From NCBI RefSeq assembly GCF_018531495.1, contig NZ_JAHDTI010000003.1:372001-436000 (forward strand): DNA of 64,000 nt. The letters run 5' to 3'. Below the pieces are notes generated by a model, which was not told the DNA's origin, did not search any database, and saw only the letters and a list, made by a program, of their open reading frames with translations. The stretch is from Nonomuraea sediminis (GTDB taxonomy: Bacteria; Actinomycetota; Actinomycetes; Streptosporangiales; Streptosporangiaceae). The position numbers and the translations under genes are program-made. Numbering within the stretch: the stretch's first letter is position 1; each line of letters begins with the position of its first letter. This document shows positions 1 to 8,388 of this stretch, piece by piece.

Positions 1-624
1 CCCCTCGACCGACTCCACCCCGGGCACGGCCCCCTCGGCCAGCCCCGCGACGACCTTGTCCCAGTCGAAGGGCTGCTGGACGGGCAGCCGCATCGCCAGC
101 CCGCCGTCGGCCGCCAGCCGATCGGACCGCCGCCTGCGTCCGCGCAGCTCCCGCGGCGAGGCGCGGAACACCTCGCGCATCTCCCTGTTGAACTGCCGCA
201 GGCTCCCGAACCCCGACGCGAACGCCACGTCCGCCACGCTCAGCTCGGTGTCGTCCAGCATCCGCCGCGCGAAGTGCGCCCTGCGCGAGCGCGCCAGCTG
301 GTCGGGCGTCACACCCAGATGATCGCGGAACAACCGCCGCAGGTGCCGCGGCGACACGGCCAGCCGCTCCCCCAGCGCCGCCTCGTTGCCCTCGTCGAGC
401 ACTCCGCGGATGATCAGCTGTACGGCCTGGCACACGAGCTCCGGCGCATCGGCCCCCACCGGACTGGCCACCCGGTACGGCCGGCAACGCAGGCAAGCCC
501 GGAACCCCGCGGCCTCCGCGGCGGCCGCCATCTCGAACGTCCGCACGTTCTCGGCCAACGGCCGCGCCCCGCACCCGGGCCTGCAGTAGATCCCGGTGGT
601 CACCACGGCCGAAAACATCGTCAT
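1..624 (-). CDS. alkA: Ada/AlkA-type DNA repair protein (3' end cut by window edge)
   Basis: Alkylation-damage repair protein of the actinobacterial AlkA layout: Ada-like zinc domain, AraC helix-turn-helix, then the AlkA glycosylase domain. The 208 visible codons include the Ada zinc cysteines C14, C18, C44 and C47 in the context TTGIYCRPGC and CLRCRP, an AraC-type HTH (VSPRHLRRLFRDHLG, then VADVAFASGFGSLRQFNR), and the first residues of the AlkA N-terminal fold (PFDWDKVVAGL). The glycosylase core lies beyond base 1. ATG at 624 follows a GGGGGG run. A second in-frame ATG lies two codons on. The family usually self-activates on methylation. Family assignment is firm; the catalytic half is not visible. 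Confidence 0.88.
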   Translation of the reverse strand, partial: MTMFSAVVTTGIYCRPGCGARPLAENVRTFEMAAAAEAAGFRACLRCRPYRVASPVGADAPELVCQAVQLIIRGVLDEGNEAALGERLAVSPRHLRRLFRDHLGVTPDQLARSRRAHFARRMLDDTELSVADVAFASGFGSLRQFNREMREVFRASPRELRGRRRRSDRLAADGGLAMRLPVQQPFDWDKVVAGLAEGAVPGVESVEG

Positions 625-631
625 CCCCCCT

Positions 632-1030
632 TTATAGAAAAGCCCTCCGACCCTTTCTCGCCACATCCGGACACCCGTTGGTGACCATGCAGATCAACGG
701 GACAGCCGACGCAAGGCGATCTCGAGGGCCCCGGTGGCCGACCCGGCGCATCCAGCCGGCCAGCACGATCGAGAGCAGCCAGCCCCCCACGCCGATGGCG
801 AGTGCGACGGCGGCGGCGCCCATGCCATCGGCCAGATCCAGCGTGAAGGTCGAGCCGGGCGTCCACGCGCCGACCGCGATCAGCGCCATCGGGAGCCTGC
901 CGACGACGGCCGGCGCGAGGAAGGTGACCAGGTGGAAGAGGCACAGCCGGTAGCCGAACAGGAACACGAACATCGCGCGCACCAGGTTGGGGGCAAGCGC
1001 GCGAACCCGTGTCGAAGGGACAGTAGGCAT
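632..1030 (-). CDS. Small predicted membrane protein
   Basis: A 132-residue protein I do not recognise. Two or three hydrophobic segments stand out, around residues 18-55 and 70-92, followed by a basic stretch WMRRVGHRGPR that suggests a cytoplasmic turn. The ATG at 1030 is chosen over upstream starts because AGGAG lies about six bases before it. It stops 8 bases before the Ada/AlkA start on the same strand, so the two may be cotranscribed, but nothing else ties their roles. It could be a chance ORF in GC-rich DNA; the clear RBS and hydrophobic periodicity argue for a real gene. Confidence 0.5.
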   Translation of the reverse strand: MPTVPSTRVRALAPNLVRAMFVFLFGYRLCLFHLVTFLAPAVVGRLPMALIAVGAWTPGSTFTLDLADGMGAAAVALAIGVGGWLLSIVLAGWMRRVGHRGPRDRLASAVPLICMVTNGCPDVARKGRRAFL

Positions 1031-1081
1031 CGACCGCTCCTGGGAGAACGGGATTCCGGACACGGCGACCTGGCCCCACGT

Positions 1082-1115
1082 GTACGGTCGCGGCCGACGG
1101 CCGCCGCGACCGTAC
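1082..1115 (-). terminator. Hairpin after the S15 peptidase gene
   Basis: Perfect 13-base arms (1082-1094 and 1103-1115, core GTACGGTCGCGGC) with an 8-base loop, starting 6 bases past the S15 stop codon on the minus strand. No U-tract follows, as is usual for actinobacterial hairpin terminators. Confidence 0.6.
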
Positions 1116-1120
1116 GGCAG

Positions 1121-3013
1121 TTACTTGTCGGAGGTGCCGGTGACCAGCGGCAGCGAGATCGACGTGCCGGCCAGGTCGATGGTGACCTTGGCGCCCGTGC
1201 CGGGTTCGACGTCCGTCCCGGAGCCGTTGCCGGTCTCGTCGAGGTTGAAGTCGTCGTTGGTTCCGGTCAGCACCAGGCCCAGCCGGTGCCCGGCCTTGAA
1301 CTCGTAGTCCTGCGGCAGCATCTTCCAGGTGATCTGGTACGGCTTGCCAGGCGTCAGCGGTGTCGAGCGGCTGAGCGACTTGTGGTTCTGCGCGTCCAGG
1401 ATTCCGCGGGTGACCACGTTGAAGCCGGAGGTCGCCGTGTTGTCGCCGGCCCTGTGATAGCAGCCGTCGTCATCGGGAGTGCCCTGGCCGACGCAGTCTT
1501 CGCCGCCGATGAACTTGAGCCCTTCCGCGGACGTCGCAGTGCGTTCGCGGTAGTTGATGCGGGTGTCCTGGCCGTAGTCGACAAGCAGGACACCCAGGTT
1601 GGCGGTCGGCTTGTCCAGCGTGAGGCGCAGGCTCACCGACGGCGTCCCGGACAGCCGCATCGCGTTCTTCAGCGGTGAGGTCAGGAAGGCCAGCCGGTTC
1701 GGGTTGGGGGTGGCAGGGTCGGCGGCCATCGCGATCTCGGTCTGGGCGGTGTCGAGGTAGCTGCCGGTTCCGGTCGAAGGCGTCCGACCCAGGGAGCCGT
1801 CCTGCCGCGGCCGCAGGGTCACCGTCCGCGTTCGCGCCGGCCAGTCAGCCTGGGTGATCCACCGGTCCGGGCCGAGCTGCACATCGACGCGCGGCTGGCG
1901 CAGGATGTCGTTGGCGACGCCCATCAGCTCGTGGTCGAACCACTGGTGCAGGGTGTTGAGCCACACCTCGCGGCGGGCCCAGAACGGGTCCAGGTGCCCG
2001 TACTGCGTCACCCACACCTTGCGCTGCACGGCGCGGGGCAGCATGGCCCACCACTGGGAGAACTGGCTGCCCACCACGTTCCGGTCCTGCATCCCCATCA
2101 CCTCGAAGACGCTGGCGCGGACGTTGCGCGCCTTCGAGATCGGCCCGGTCCGGTAATTGCGTTCGTCCCAGTAGGCGTTGTAGTTGCCGGTGGCGTCGTC
2201 GGAGTCTTCGAGCAACTGCTGGCGCACCGCCGCGCATTTCTCGTCCGGATCCTTGTCGAACACCTTGGACTGCCAGGCCGCCCCGCCCTTGAACCAGGTG
2301 AGGACGCCGTTGTTGCGCCACGACTCGTATCCGCTGGTGTACCCCGCGATGTTGACGATCGTCTCCAGCCCCTGCACGCCGGTGCCGGCGACGCCGACGC
2401 CGAGCGCTCCCTCATACGAGTGGCCGATCATCCCGGTGCGGCCGGTGGTCCAGGAGGCTTTGACCGGGTCGCCCTTGTCGTCGTAGGCGGTCGCCCGGCC
2501 GTTCAGCCAGTCGACGACCGCCTTGCCGCCCAGCACGTCGGAGGCGCCGTAGGAGGTCGGGCAGCCGTCGGACAACCTGGTGCCGATCATGTCGACCGAC
2601 ACGAACGCGTACCCGCGCGGCACGAAGTAGTTGTCGTAATACAGCGGGAACTTGGTCGCGTTTCCGTTCGCGTCGTATTTCTTGTGGTCGTTCTCGTAGC
2701 CGGCGCCAGGGTTGTCGAAATCTGGGCTTTCGTGCATGATCACCGGGACCTTGAGCCCGGATCCGCTCTCCTTCGGCCGGATGATGTCCACCCGGACCAG
2801 GTCCTTCTTGCCGTCGCCATCACTGTCGACCGACGACTCCACCCGGACGTGCTCACGGATGGCGTCCTTGTAGGAGAAGACGGGCTGCGTCAGCCCGCCG
2901 GAGATGTCAATCTTCGGCTCCGCCGTCGCGGACGCGGCGGGAGCGACGGAAACCACGAGCGCGGTCGCGAGTGGGACTGCGGCGAGGAACCCTCGCCGAC
3001 GCGTGTTGGACAT
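1121..3013 (-). CDS. Secreted Xaa-Pro dipeptidyl-peptidase-like hydrolase (peptidase S15)
   Basis: Secreted serine hydrolase of the CocE/PepX alpha-beta family; members release Xaa-Pro dipeptides or hydrolyse esters. 630 residues. The N-terminus MSNTRRRG plus a hydrophobic stretch ending AASA looks like a Sec (possibly Tat) signal, cut near residue 29-31. The nucleophile motif is GHSYEG (Ser199), with candidate acid Asp310 (GMQDRN) and His340 (QYGHLDP). The C-terminal third is the usual jelly-roll domain. ATG at 3013 is preferred because GAAGGGG precedes it; an upstream GTG at 3076 has no such site. A hairpin follows the stop. A decayed copy of its first 40 codons lies at 7163-7276. Substrate is not predictable from sequence. 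Confidence 0.88.
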   Translation of the reverse strand: MSNTRRRGFLAAVPLATALVVSVAPAASATAEPKIDISGGLTQPVFSYKDAIREHVRVESSVDSDGDGKKDLVRVDIIRPKESGSGLKVPVIMHESPDFDNPGAGYENDHKKYDANGNATKFPLYYDNYFVPRGYAFVSVDMIGTRLSDGCPTSYGASDVLGGKAVVDWLNGRATAYDDKGDPVKASWTTGRTGMIGHSYEGALGVGVAGTGVQGLETIVNIAGYTSGYESWRNNGVLTWFKGGAAWQSKVFDKDPDEKCAAVRQQLLEDSDDATGNYNAYWDERNYRTGPISKARNVRASVFEVMGMQDRNVVGSQFSQWWAMLPRAVQRKVWVTQYGHLDPFWARREVWLNTLHQWFDHELMGVANDILRQPRVDVQLGPDRWITQADWPARTRTVTLRPRQDGSLGRTPSTGTGSYLDTAQTEIAMAADPATPNPNRLAFLTSPLKNAMRLSGTPSVSLRLTLDKPTANLGVLLVDYGQDTRINYRERTATSAEGLKFIGGEDCVGQGTPDDDGCYHRAGDNTATSGFNVVTRGILDAQNHKSLSRSTPLTPGKPYQITWKMLPQDYEFKAGHRLGLVLTGTNDDFNLDETGNGSGTDVEPGTGAKVTIDLAGTSISLPLVTGTSDK

Positions 3014-3411
3014 GCGAATCCCCTTCGGGGTCGGCTGTTGCCAGGTGGGTCGGTATTTGTGGCGCGGTGGTGGCACCGAGCTTTGGTGTTGTCAGCGCGG
3101 GGCGTGCCGGGCAGATCGGCGGCGGCCGGCCGAGCACGCGGAGGTGACGGCGTGCCGGCCAATGGGCAGCGGCAAGCTCGTCGTGGTGCGCGCGAATGGT
3201 GCGGGCAGCAGGCGCGGAACGCCTCGCGCTGCAGGTTTCGGCCGGACGGGGACCTGGTGCCCAACCGGGCGGGTCACGGTGCTGTCAGCGGCGTCTACGG
3301 CCAAGTCATCATCGCCCCGTCGTGGCGCTCGCGGCGTGGCAAGCGCCATACGGGTTCCTGCTCGTCTGCCCGGTGTGGACCGGTTCGCTTCGCCCGGTCA
3401 GTGGCTCGCGG
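3014..3411. other. Intergenic region upstream of the S15 peptidase gene
   Basis: About 400 bases between the S15 start and the P450 stop. It holds the S15 ribosome-binding site (GAAGGGG near 3020). I see no convincing gene, hairpin or operator in the rest. Confidence 0.5.
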
Positions 3412-4620
3412 TCAGGCGTCCCAGGTGACCGGGAGGCTCTTGACCCCGTAGATGTCGGCGGTCTCCGGGCGCAGGGCGACTTCTTCAGACGGTACGGCCA
3501 GGCGCAGGGTGGGGAAGCGGTTGAGCAGCGCGGGAAGCGCGACGCGCAGCTCGACGCGGGCCAGCTGCTGGCCCAGGCACTGGTGGATGCCGTGGCTGAA
3601 GGCCAGGTGCCCGCCATCCTGCCTGCGCAGGTCGAGCACGTGGGGGTCGGTGAAGCGCGCGGGGTCGCGGTTGGCGGTGGCGTACGACACGATGACCGTC
3701 GTACCGGCCTTGATGGTCTGGCCGCCCAGCTCGACGTCTTCCAGCGCGACCCGGGCGAACTGCTTGGCGACGCTCAGATACCGCAGCAGCTCCTCCACGG
3801 CCCCGTCGGTGAGCGCGGGATCGGCGCGCAGCGCGGCCAGCTGCGCGCGGTTCTGCAGCAGTGCGAAGGTGCCGAGCGCCAGCATGTTCGCCGTGGTGTC
3901 GAACCCGGCCGACAGCAGGATCAGGGCCATGCCCCGCAGCTCCTCATCGGTCAGATCGCTGTCGAGGAGGTCGCTGAGCACGTCGTCGGTGGGGTTGGCG
4001 CGCTTGGCCGCCACCAGCACCGCGAGGTACTGCTGGGTCGCGATGTAGGCCTCGACAAGTTCCTCGTCGCTGACCTCCCCGCCGAGGAACTTGTCGATGT
4101 TGTCCTGGAAAGAGCCCCGGTCCTCGTACGGCACGCCCAGCAGCTCGCAGATGATGATGGCGGGGATGGGCTTGGCGAACGCGGTCACCAGGTCCGTCGG
4201 CGGCCCGGCCTTCTCCATGGCGTCCAGGTGCTCGGCGGTGATCTGCTCGACGCGCTCGGTGAGCAGCCGCATCCGCCGTACGGTGAACTTGCCCACCAGC
4301 GGCTTGCGGTAGCGGCTGTGCTGGGGCTCGTCTGTCAGCAGGAACTCGCCGGGCGGCGCCGGGGGGACCTCGATGTCACCGTAGTCGATCAGCGGGTGGT
4401 GGCGCATGAGCTCCTTGCGCGAGCTGAAGCGCGAGTCGGCCAGGATCGAGCGGAGCAGGTCGTAGCCGGTGACCAGCCAGCCCTGGTGCCCGTCGGGGAA
4501 GGTGAAGCGGCTGATGGGGCCGTGCCGGCGGGCCTCGATCAGCTCCTTGGGCGGGTCGAAGGGGCAACCGGCCTGACGCGCCGTCGGCATCGACGTGAGG
4601 GTGTGGAGGGAATCAGTCAT
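3412..4620 (-). CDS. Cytochrome P450 (soluble bacterial type)
   Basis: Haem monooxygenase of the soluble, ferredoxin-dependent bacterial class, 402 residues. The I-helix oxygen-binding motif AGFDTT is at about 238-243, the ExxR motif is in EELLR near 277-281, and the haem loop FSHGIHQCLGQ carries Cys348. The SRFSSRKE and TDEPQHSRYRK segments are typical of the CYP105/107 style. ATG at 4620 is preferred to the one at 4626 because GAGGA is then correctly spaced. It lies about 110 bases downstream of a DrrAB-type exporter on the same strand, which hints at specialised metabolism or xenobiotic handling. No dedicated ferredoxin gene is adjacent. Substrate unknown. Confidence 0.93.
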   Translation of the reverse strand: MTDSLHTLTSMPTARQAGCPFDPPKELIEARRHGPISRFTFPDGHQGWLVTGYDLLRSILADSRFSSRKELMRHHPLIDYGDIEVPPAPPGEFLLTDEPQHSRYRKPLVGKFTVRRMRLLTERVEQITAEHLDAMEKAGPPTDLVTAFAKPIPAIIICELLGVPYEDRGSFQDNIDKFLGGEVSDEELVEAYIATQQYLAVLVAAKRANPTDDVLSDLLDSDLTDEELRGMALILLSAGFDTTANMLALGTFALLQNRAQLAALRADPALTDGAVEELLRYLSVAKQFARVALEDVELGGQTIKAGTTVIVSYATANRDPARFTDPHVLDLRRQDGGHLAFSHGIHQCLGQQLARVELRVALPALLNRFPTLRLAVPSEEVALRPETADIYGVKSLPVTWDA

Positions 4621-4731
4621 GGCCATTCCTCGTCTCTTGTACGGCTCGAATACGAGGCTGCGGTGTGGGTGCGGCGCCGTACCGAAGGGGCACCCGCGGA
4701 CGGGCGTCGAGCTTGTCCGGCTTCCGCAGCG

Positions 4732-5493
4732 CTAGGAGATCTTGCGGCGGTAGGTGTTCATGGCGAAGGCGTAGGCCACGATGAGGATGCCGACGCACCA
4801 GGCCAGGGCGATCCAGATGTCGGTGCCGACCGGCTGCTGGGTGAACAGGTCGCGGATGGCGTTGACGATGGAGGTCACCGGCTGGTGCTCGGCGAAGAAG
4901 CGCACCGGGCCGGGCATGGTGTTGGTGGGCACGAAGGCCGAGCTGAGGAACGGCAGGAAGATGAGCGGGAAGGAGAACGCGCTCGCGCCGTCGACGGTCT
5001 TGGCGGTGAGGCCGGGGATGACGGCGATCCAGGTCAGCGCCAGGGTGAACAGGATCAGGATGCCGGCGACCGCGAGCCACGCCTGCACTCCCGCGCTCGA
5101 GCGGAAGCCCATGAGCAGGGCGACGAGCAGGACGACCACGAGCGAGATCAGGTTGGCGACCAGCGAGGTGAGCACGTGTGCCCACAGCACGGACGAGCGC
5201 GCGGTCGGCATGGACTGGAATCGCTCGAAGATGCCGCTCTTCATGTCGGTGAAGAGCCGGAAGGCGGTGTAGGCGACGCCGGAGGCGACCGTGATGAGCA
5301 GGATGCCGGGCAGCATGTAGTTCACATACGACGCCGACCCTGTCTTGATCGCGCCGCCGAACACGTAGACGAACATCAGCATCATGGCGATCGGCATGAT
5401 CGCGGTCGTGACGATGGTGTCCATGCTGCGCGTGATGTGGCGCAGAGAGCGTCCCAGCAGGACGGTGGTGTCGCCGAAGAAATGCTTGCTCAT
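4732..5493 (-). CDS. ABC-2 type transporter permease (DrrB-like)
   Basis: Membrane subunit of an ABC-2 exporter, 253 residues, with six hydrophobic segments and the ABC-2 signature region near PFLSSAFVPTNTMPGPVRFFAEHQPVT. It fits the DrrB/daunorubicin-resistance group that exports hydrophobic drugs or lipids. It starts 10 bases after its ATPase partner, so the two form one transcription unit headed by PadR and DUF1048 genes. Substrate cannot be read from sequence. Confidence 0.9.
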   Translation of the reverse strand: MSKHFFGDTTVLLGRSLRHITRSMDTIVTTAIMPIAMMLMFVYVFGGAIKTGSASYVNYMLPGILLITVASGVAYTAFRLFTDMKSGIFERFQSMPTARSSVLWAHVLTSLVANLISLVVVLLVALLMGFRSSAGVQAWLAVAGILILFTLALTWIAVIPGLTAKTVDGASAFSFPLIFLPFLSSAFVPTNTMPGPVRFFAEHQPVTSIVNAIRDLFTQQPVGTDIWIALAWCVGILIVAYAFAMNTYRRKIS

Positions 5494-5502
5494 CGTTGTT
5501 CC

Positions 5503-6336
5503 TTATGCGTCCGTTGCGACGTTGCGGTCATGGCCGTTCTTGCCGTTGTCACCGACGAGCGTGAGGAAGACGTCCTCGAGGGTCGGCTGCTTTTCGATGT
5601 ATTCGACCTTGACGGGCGGGAGCAGCTGCTTGAGCTCGGCCAGGGTGCCGTTCACGAGGATCCGGCCCTCGTGCAGGATCGCGATCCGGTCGGCGAGGTG
5701 TTCGGCCTCGTCCAGATACTGCGTGGTGAGCAGCACCGTCGTGCCCTGTGCGGCGAGTTCCTTGACGGCCTGCCACACCTCGATGCGCGCCTGGGGGTCG
5801 AGCCCGGTGGTCGGCTCGTCGAGGAAGATGACCGGCGGATTCCCGATGAGGCTCATCGCGATGTCGAGGCGGCGGCGCATGCCGCCCGAATACGTCGACA
5901 CCTTCCGCGCGCCCGCGTCGGTCAGCGAGAAACGGGCGAGCAGGCCATCGGCGATCTTCCCCGGATCCTTGAGGTGCCGCAACCGGGCGACCAGCACGAG
6001 GTTCTCCCGCCCGGTAAGGATCTCGTCGACGGCCGCGAACTGCCCGGTGAGGCTGATGGACTCGCGCACGTCCGCCGCCTGCTTGGCGACGTCGAAGCCG
6101 TGGACGCTGGCCGTACCCGCGTCGGCCTTGAGCAGCGTGGACAGGATCTTCACCGCTGTGGTCTTGCCCGCCCCGTTGGAGCCGAGCAGGGCGAAGATGC
6201 TGCCCCGCGCCACCTCGAAGTCCACGCCCCGCAGCACGTGCAGTTCCTTGTACGACTTCTCCAGGCCCTGCACGCGGATCGCGGGCCCCTGGATCTGATG
6301 AACTGTCATCCGGATATCCGTTCTCTGTTTGGTCAC
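5503..6336 (-). CDS. ABC transporter ATP-binding protein (DrrA-like)
   Basis: ATPase of the DrrAB-type exporter. It shows Walker A GSNGAGKTT, signature YSGGMRRRLD, Walker B VIFLDEPTTGLDP and the DrrA-type C-terminal PTLEDVFLTLVGD. The GTG at 6336 overlaps the stop of the DUF1048 gene as GTGA, which favours translational coupling. An ATG at 6309 is the alternative start and would drop nine residues. Order in the unit is PadR, DUF1048, ATPase, permease. PadR-controlled DrrAB pairs are common drug-efflux units, so efflux induced by PadR ligand binding is the likely role. Confidence 0.92.
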   Translation of the reverse strand: MTKQRTDIRMTVHQIQGPAIRVQGLEKSYKELHVLRGVDFEVARGSIFALLGSNGAGKTTAVKILSTLLKADAGTASVHGFDVAKQAADVRESISLTGQFAAVDEILTGRENLVLVARLRHLKDPGKIADGLLARFSLTDAGARKVSTYSGGMRRRLDIAMSLIGNPPVIFLDEPTTGLDPQARIEVWQAVKELAAQGTTVLLTTQYLDEAEHLADRIAILHEGRILVNGTLAELKQLLPPVKVEYIEKQPTLEDVFLTLVGDNGKNGHDRNVATDA

Positions 6337-6725
6337 GACTCGTCGCCCGCGACCCGATCGATGGCCTTGGTCAGCCGCTCCCGCTCCCGGCCGATCCACG
6401 AACCCCCTGGGTAGTTCCGAAGGAACGCCTCGGCGAACTCCACCGGGTCTTCGCCGACGACTTCGCGGATCGGGGTTCCGTCCGCCGCGCTCTGCTCGAA
6501 CAGGTCGGCGAGGTCGTCCAGCATCGCCAGCAGGCTTTCTGCGTCCGCCGGCCCGAAGTACTGCATGTAGTGGTCCAGCGCGTCGATCGCCGCGTGATAG
6601 TTCGCGGGAAGCTGCTGCTTGCGCGCCTTGTACTGCCGGTAGCGCTTCTTGTCCTCGAGCGGCCCGGTGACCATCTCCAGGTACTGCCGGTAGCGGCTCT
6701 TCGGCTCGTTCGGCTCTGTGGCCAT
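6333..6725 (-). CDS. DUF1048 family protein
   Basis: A 130-residue, mainly helical cytoplasmic protein of the DUF1048 family, which is habitually encoded beside PadR regulators and ABC exporters. The middle (AIDALDHYMQYFGPADAES) and C-terminal (PIREVVGEDPVEFAEAFLRN) segments are the conserved parts. It starts 2 bases after the PadR stop and overlaps the ATPase start. The biochemical role of the family is not established. A decayed second copy of its C-terminal half lies at 7501-7637. Confidence 0.85.
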   Translation of the reverse strand: MATEPNEPKSRYRQYLEMVTGPLEDKKRYRQYKARKQQLPANYHAAIDALDHYMQYFGPADAESLLAMLDDLADLFEQSAADGTPIREVVGEDPVEFAEAFLRNYPGGSWIGRERERLTKAIDRVAGDES

Positions 6726-6727
6726 GG

Positions 6728-7057
6728 CTACTTACCTCCTTCGCGGAGCTGTGCGAGCCGTTCCGTGAGGAAGCTCCAGGTCCTCCAGAACTCGTCGAGA
6801 TACACCCGTCCCTGAGCGTTCAGGGAGTACACCTTGCGCGGCGGCCCCTTCTCCGACGGGACCTTCTCCACGTCGACGAAGCCGCGCTGCTCGATCCTGA
6901 CCAGCAGCGCGTAGATGGTGCCCTCGGCGATGTCGGAGAAGCCCTGGTCCCGCAGCCACGCCGTGATCTCGTAGCCGTACGCGGGCCGGCCGGACAGGAT
7001 CGCCAGAACGATGCCCTCCAACACGCCCTTGAGCATCTCCGTCGCCTGCTTGCCCAT
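6728..7057 (-). CDS. PadR family transcriptional regulator
   Basis: 109-residue PadR-type winged-helix repressor. The conserved N-terminal part reads MLKGVLEGIVLAILSGRPAYGYEI, followed by the recognition region AEGTIYALLVRIEQRGFV and the wing KGPPRKVYSLNAQGR. The ATG at 7057 follows a GAAAGGGGG site. It heads the PadR-DUF1048-DrrAB unit. The 51-base palindrome directly upstream (7083-7133) is its probable operator, so self-repression relieved by a transported ligand is likely. Confidence 0.93.
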   Translation of the reverse strand: MGKQATEMLKGVLEGIVLAILSGRPAYGYEITAWLRDQGFSDIAEGTIYALLVRIEQRGFVDVEKVPSEKGPPRKVYSLNAQGRVYLDEFWRTWSFLTERLAQLREGGK

Positions 7058-7082
7058 GGCGCACCCCCTTTCAGCTACTCAT

Positions 7083-7133
7083 TGTTGCTGACTACCAGTA
7101 CAAAGTAACACCGACTACTGGTATATAGCAACA
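7083..7133. promoter_or_regulatory. Long inverted repeat, probable PadR operator and promoter
   Basis: Arms of 18 bases (7083-7100 and 7116-7133) match at 15 positions: each has TGTTGCT, three free bases, then TACCAGTA. The spacer is 15 bases and AT-rich. It sits 26 bases before the PadR start. On the minus strand TTGCTA at the distal arm and TACTTT in the spacer could be -35 and -10 elements, putting the operator over the promoter. Confidence 0.65.
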
Positions 7134-7162
7134 CTGAATACCAAAGGCGCAAACCAAGGCCG

Positions 7163-7276
7163 CAGCCCGCCGGAGATCTCGACCTCCGGCTTCGCCATCG
7201 CCGACGCGGCGGGAGCACCGGCGACCACAATCGCTGAACACCCCATGGCGCCCACCATCACCGACCGCGCTGACAT
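7163..7276 (-). pseudogene. Remnant of an S15 peptidase gene (signal peptide and mature N-terminus)
   Basis: The minus-strand reading from the ATG at 7276 gives a signal-like peptide ending APAASAMA followed by KPEVEISGGL. This closely parallels APAASATAEPKIDISGGL in the intact S15 peptidase at 1121-3013. Similarity stops there and no catalytic part exists, so this is the 5' stub of a lost paralogue. Confidence 0.7.
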
Positions 7277-7500
7277 CGGGCCGTTGCCGTGCTGACACGA
7301 CACCGCCTCAGGGGGCCTAGTAGCCGCGAAAATCCAGCGAACCCGTCTCTGACCTGCTGCTGCTCGCCGCTACAGTTCGCACCGGTTCTTCCGTGTCAGC
7401 CCCCGCCAAGGGCGCCCGGAACGTCATGCGTACGGTCGCGAGCACACGTGGATGGCGGGCCCCTGGACCGGATAGGCCGTTCTCTTTCGTCACGGTTGTC

Positions 7501-7637
7501 GCTCGTGACGTGATCAATGGTGTTGGTCAGCCGTTCCCGCTCCCGGCTGATCCACTGACCCTCCGGGTAGTTCCGAAGAAACTCCGCAGGGTCCTCCCCG
7601 ACGACTTCGCGGATCGGGGTTCCGCTCGCCGCGCTCC
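7501..7637 (-). pseudogene. Remnant of a DUF1048 gene (C-terminal part)
   Basis: The minus-strand translation contains GTPIREVVGEDP, then FLRNYPEGQWIS and RERERLTNTID. It matches the C-terminal half of the DUF1048 protein at 6333-6725 apart from a 12-base in-frame deletion and substitutions. There is no start or N-terminal half. With the S15 stub at 7163-7276 it suggests that a second copy of this neighbourhood decayed here. Confidence 0.75.
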
Positions 7638-7671
7638 GCTCCAGCGGGCGCGAACTCGAGAGAATGTTCCA

Positions 7672-7693
7672 GCGCCGTCCAACTGGACGGCGC
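7672..7693 (-). terminator. Hairpin after the SHOCT-like gene
   Basis: GCGCCGTCCA and TGGACGGCGC form a near-perfect palindrome directly after the stop codon at 7694 on the minus strand. It probably ends the three-gene DUF2089 unit. Confidence 0.6.
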
Positions 7694-8116
7694 CTACTCG
7701 CAGAAGACCCGCAAGTAGCCGTCGGTCTGCTCGAGCTCCACGACCGTCTCGTCGAGATGCTCCACCAGCGGCTCGAGGTGTTCGGGCTTGAGCTGCGTCA
7801 GGTCGAACGGCACGCCCGACCTGCTCAGCTCGGCGTTGGCCCGCTCCAGCGCCTGCGGCGGGATCAGGGCCGCCAGCTGTACACCGGCCCGCAGCAGCTG
7901 CAGCGGCACGCGCACGTTGAGCCGCTGCGACTCGCCCTCCTCGAGGAACTCCATCACCACCCGCAGGTACTTCGCTTTGCCCTTCGGCCGGGCAGCGGGG
8001 CTGGCCGCCGCCGGTGGCTGGTTCCGTTCGAGTGCGGTGAGGAGCTGCTCCGCCTCCTCCGCGGTGATCCTGCCCTCGGCCAGCAGGTCGAGGATGTCCT
8101 TGCGCTGTTCGTTCAT
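7694..8116 (-). CDS. SHOCT-like / YvlB-type small protein
   Basis: 140 residues. The N-terminus (ILDLLAEGRITAEEAEQLLTAL) is the short SHOCT-like helical repeat seen at the start of YvlB/LiaX-type envelope-stress proteins. The rest is a compact beta-rich part with LRVVMEFLEEGESQRLNVRVPL. It is the third gene of a unit with a DUF2089 protein and a small membrane protein, which themselves carry a related RRGEITAQQALSEL motif. A role in sensing membrane stress is plausible from family context only. Confidence 0.7.
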   Translation of the reverse strand: MNEQRKDILDLLAEGRITAEEAEQLLTALERNQPPAAASPAARPKGKAKYLRVVMEFLEEGESQRLNVRVPLQLLRAGVQLAALIPPQALERANAELSRSGVPFDLTQLKPEHLEPLVEHLDETVVELEQTDGYLRVFCE

Positions 8117-8127
8117 CGCGGCCTCTC

Positions 8128-8388
8128 CTATCGGATGGCGACGAGCACGGCCGTACGGCTGTACTCCATGTCGACTCGGGTGCCGGGCAACGCGCAGACG
8201 ATGCGCCAGCCGGTGCCCAGTGCCCGCACCACGTCGATGCGGTACAGGTGGCAGGCCACGACCGCCCCCAGGACGGCCAGGACCACCACCGGTGACAGCA
8301 CCAGGACGACTGGCACTACCGGGACCCAGACCCGGATGCGACGACGGTCCGGGCGTGTGACCCCGACGGTCACCAACTGCGGCATCAT
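8128..8388 (-). CDS. Small single-pass membrane protein
   Basis: 86 residues: a basic start (TRPDRRRIRV), one long hydrophobic segment at about 21-48 (VWVPVVPVVLVLSPVVVL and on), then a short soluble tail. It is not a family I recognise. ATG at 8388 overlaps the DUF2089 stop as ATGA, so it is translationally coupled, and it is followed 11 bases later by the SHOCT-like gene. It may anchor or report for its two neighbours. Confidence 0.65.
   Translation of the reverse strand: MMPQLVTVGVTRPDRRRIRVWVPVVPVVLVLSPVVVLAVLGAVVACHLYRIDVVRALGTGWRIVCALPGTRVDMEYSRTAVLVAIR

Noticed and set aside
621..1079. 152-codon alternative frame over the small membrane protein gene
   Set aside because: Arg/Pro/Gly-rich shadow frame; the 632-1030 frame has an RBS and hydrophobic segments.
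3196..6414. Very long plus-strand ORF (over 1000 codons) opposite the P450 and exporter genes
   Set aside because: It is the antisense of four well-supported minus-strand genes, is rich in Gly/Val/Arg/Gln typical of GC-skewed shadow frames, and has no motif.
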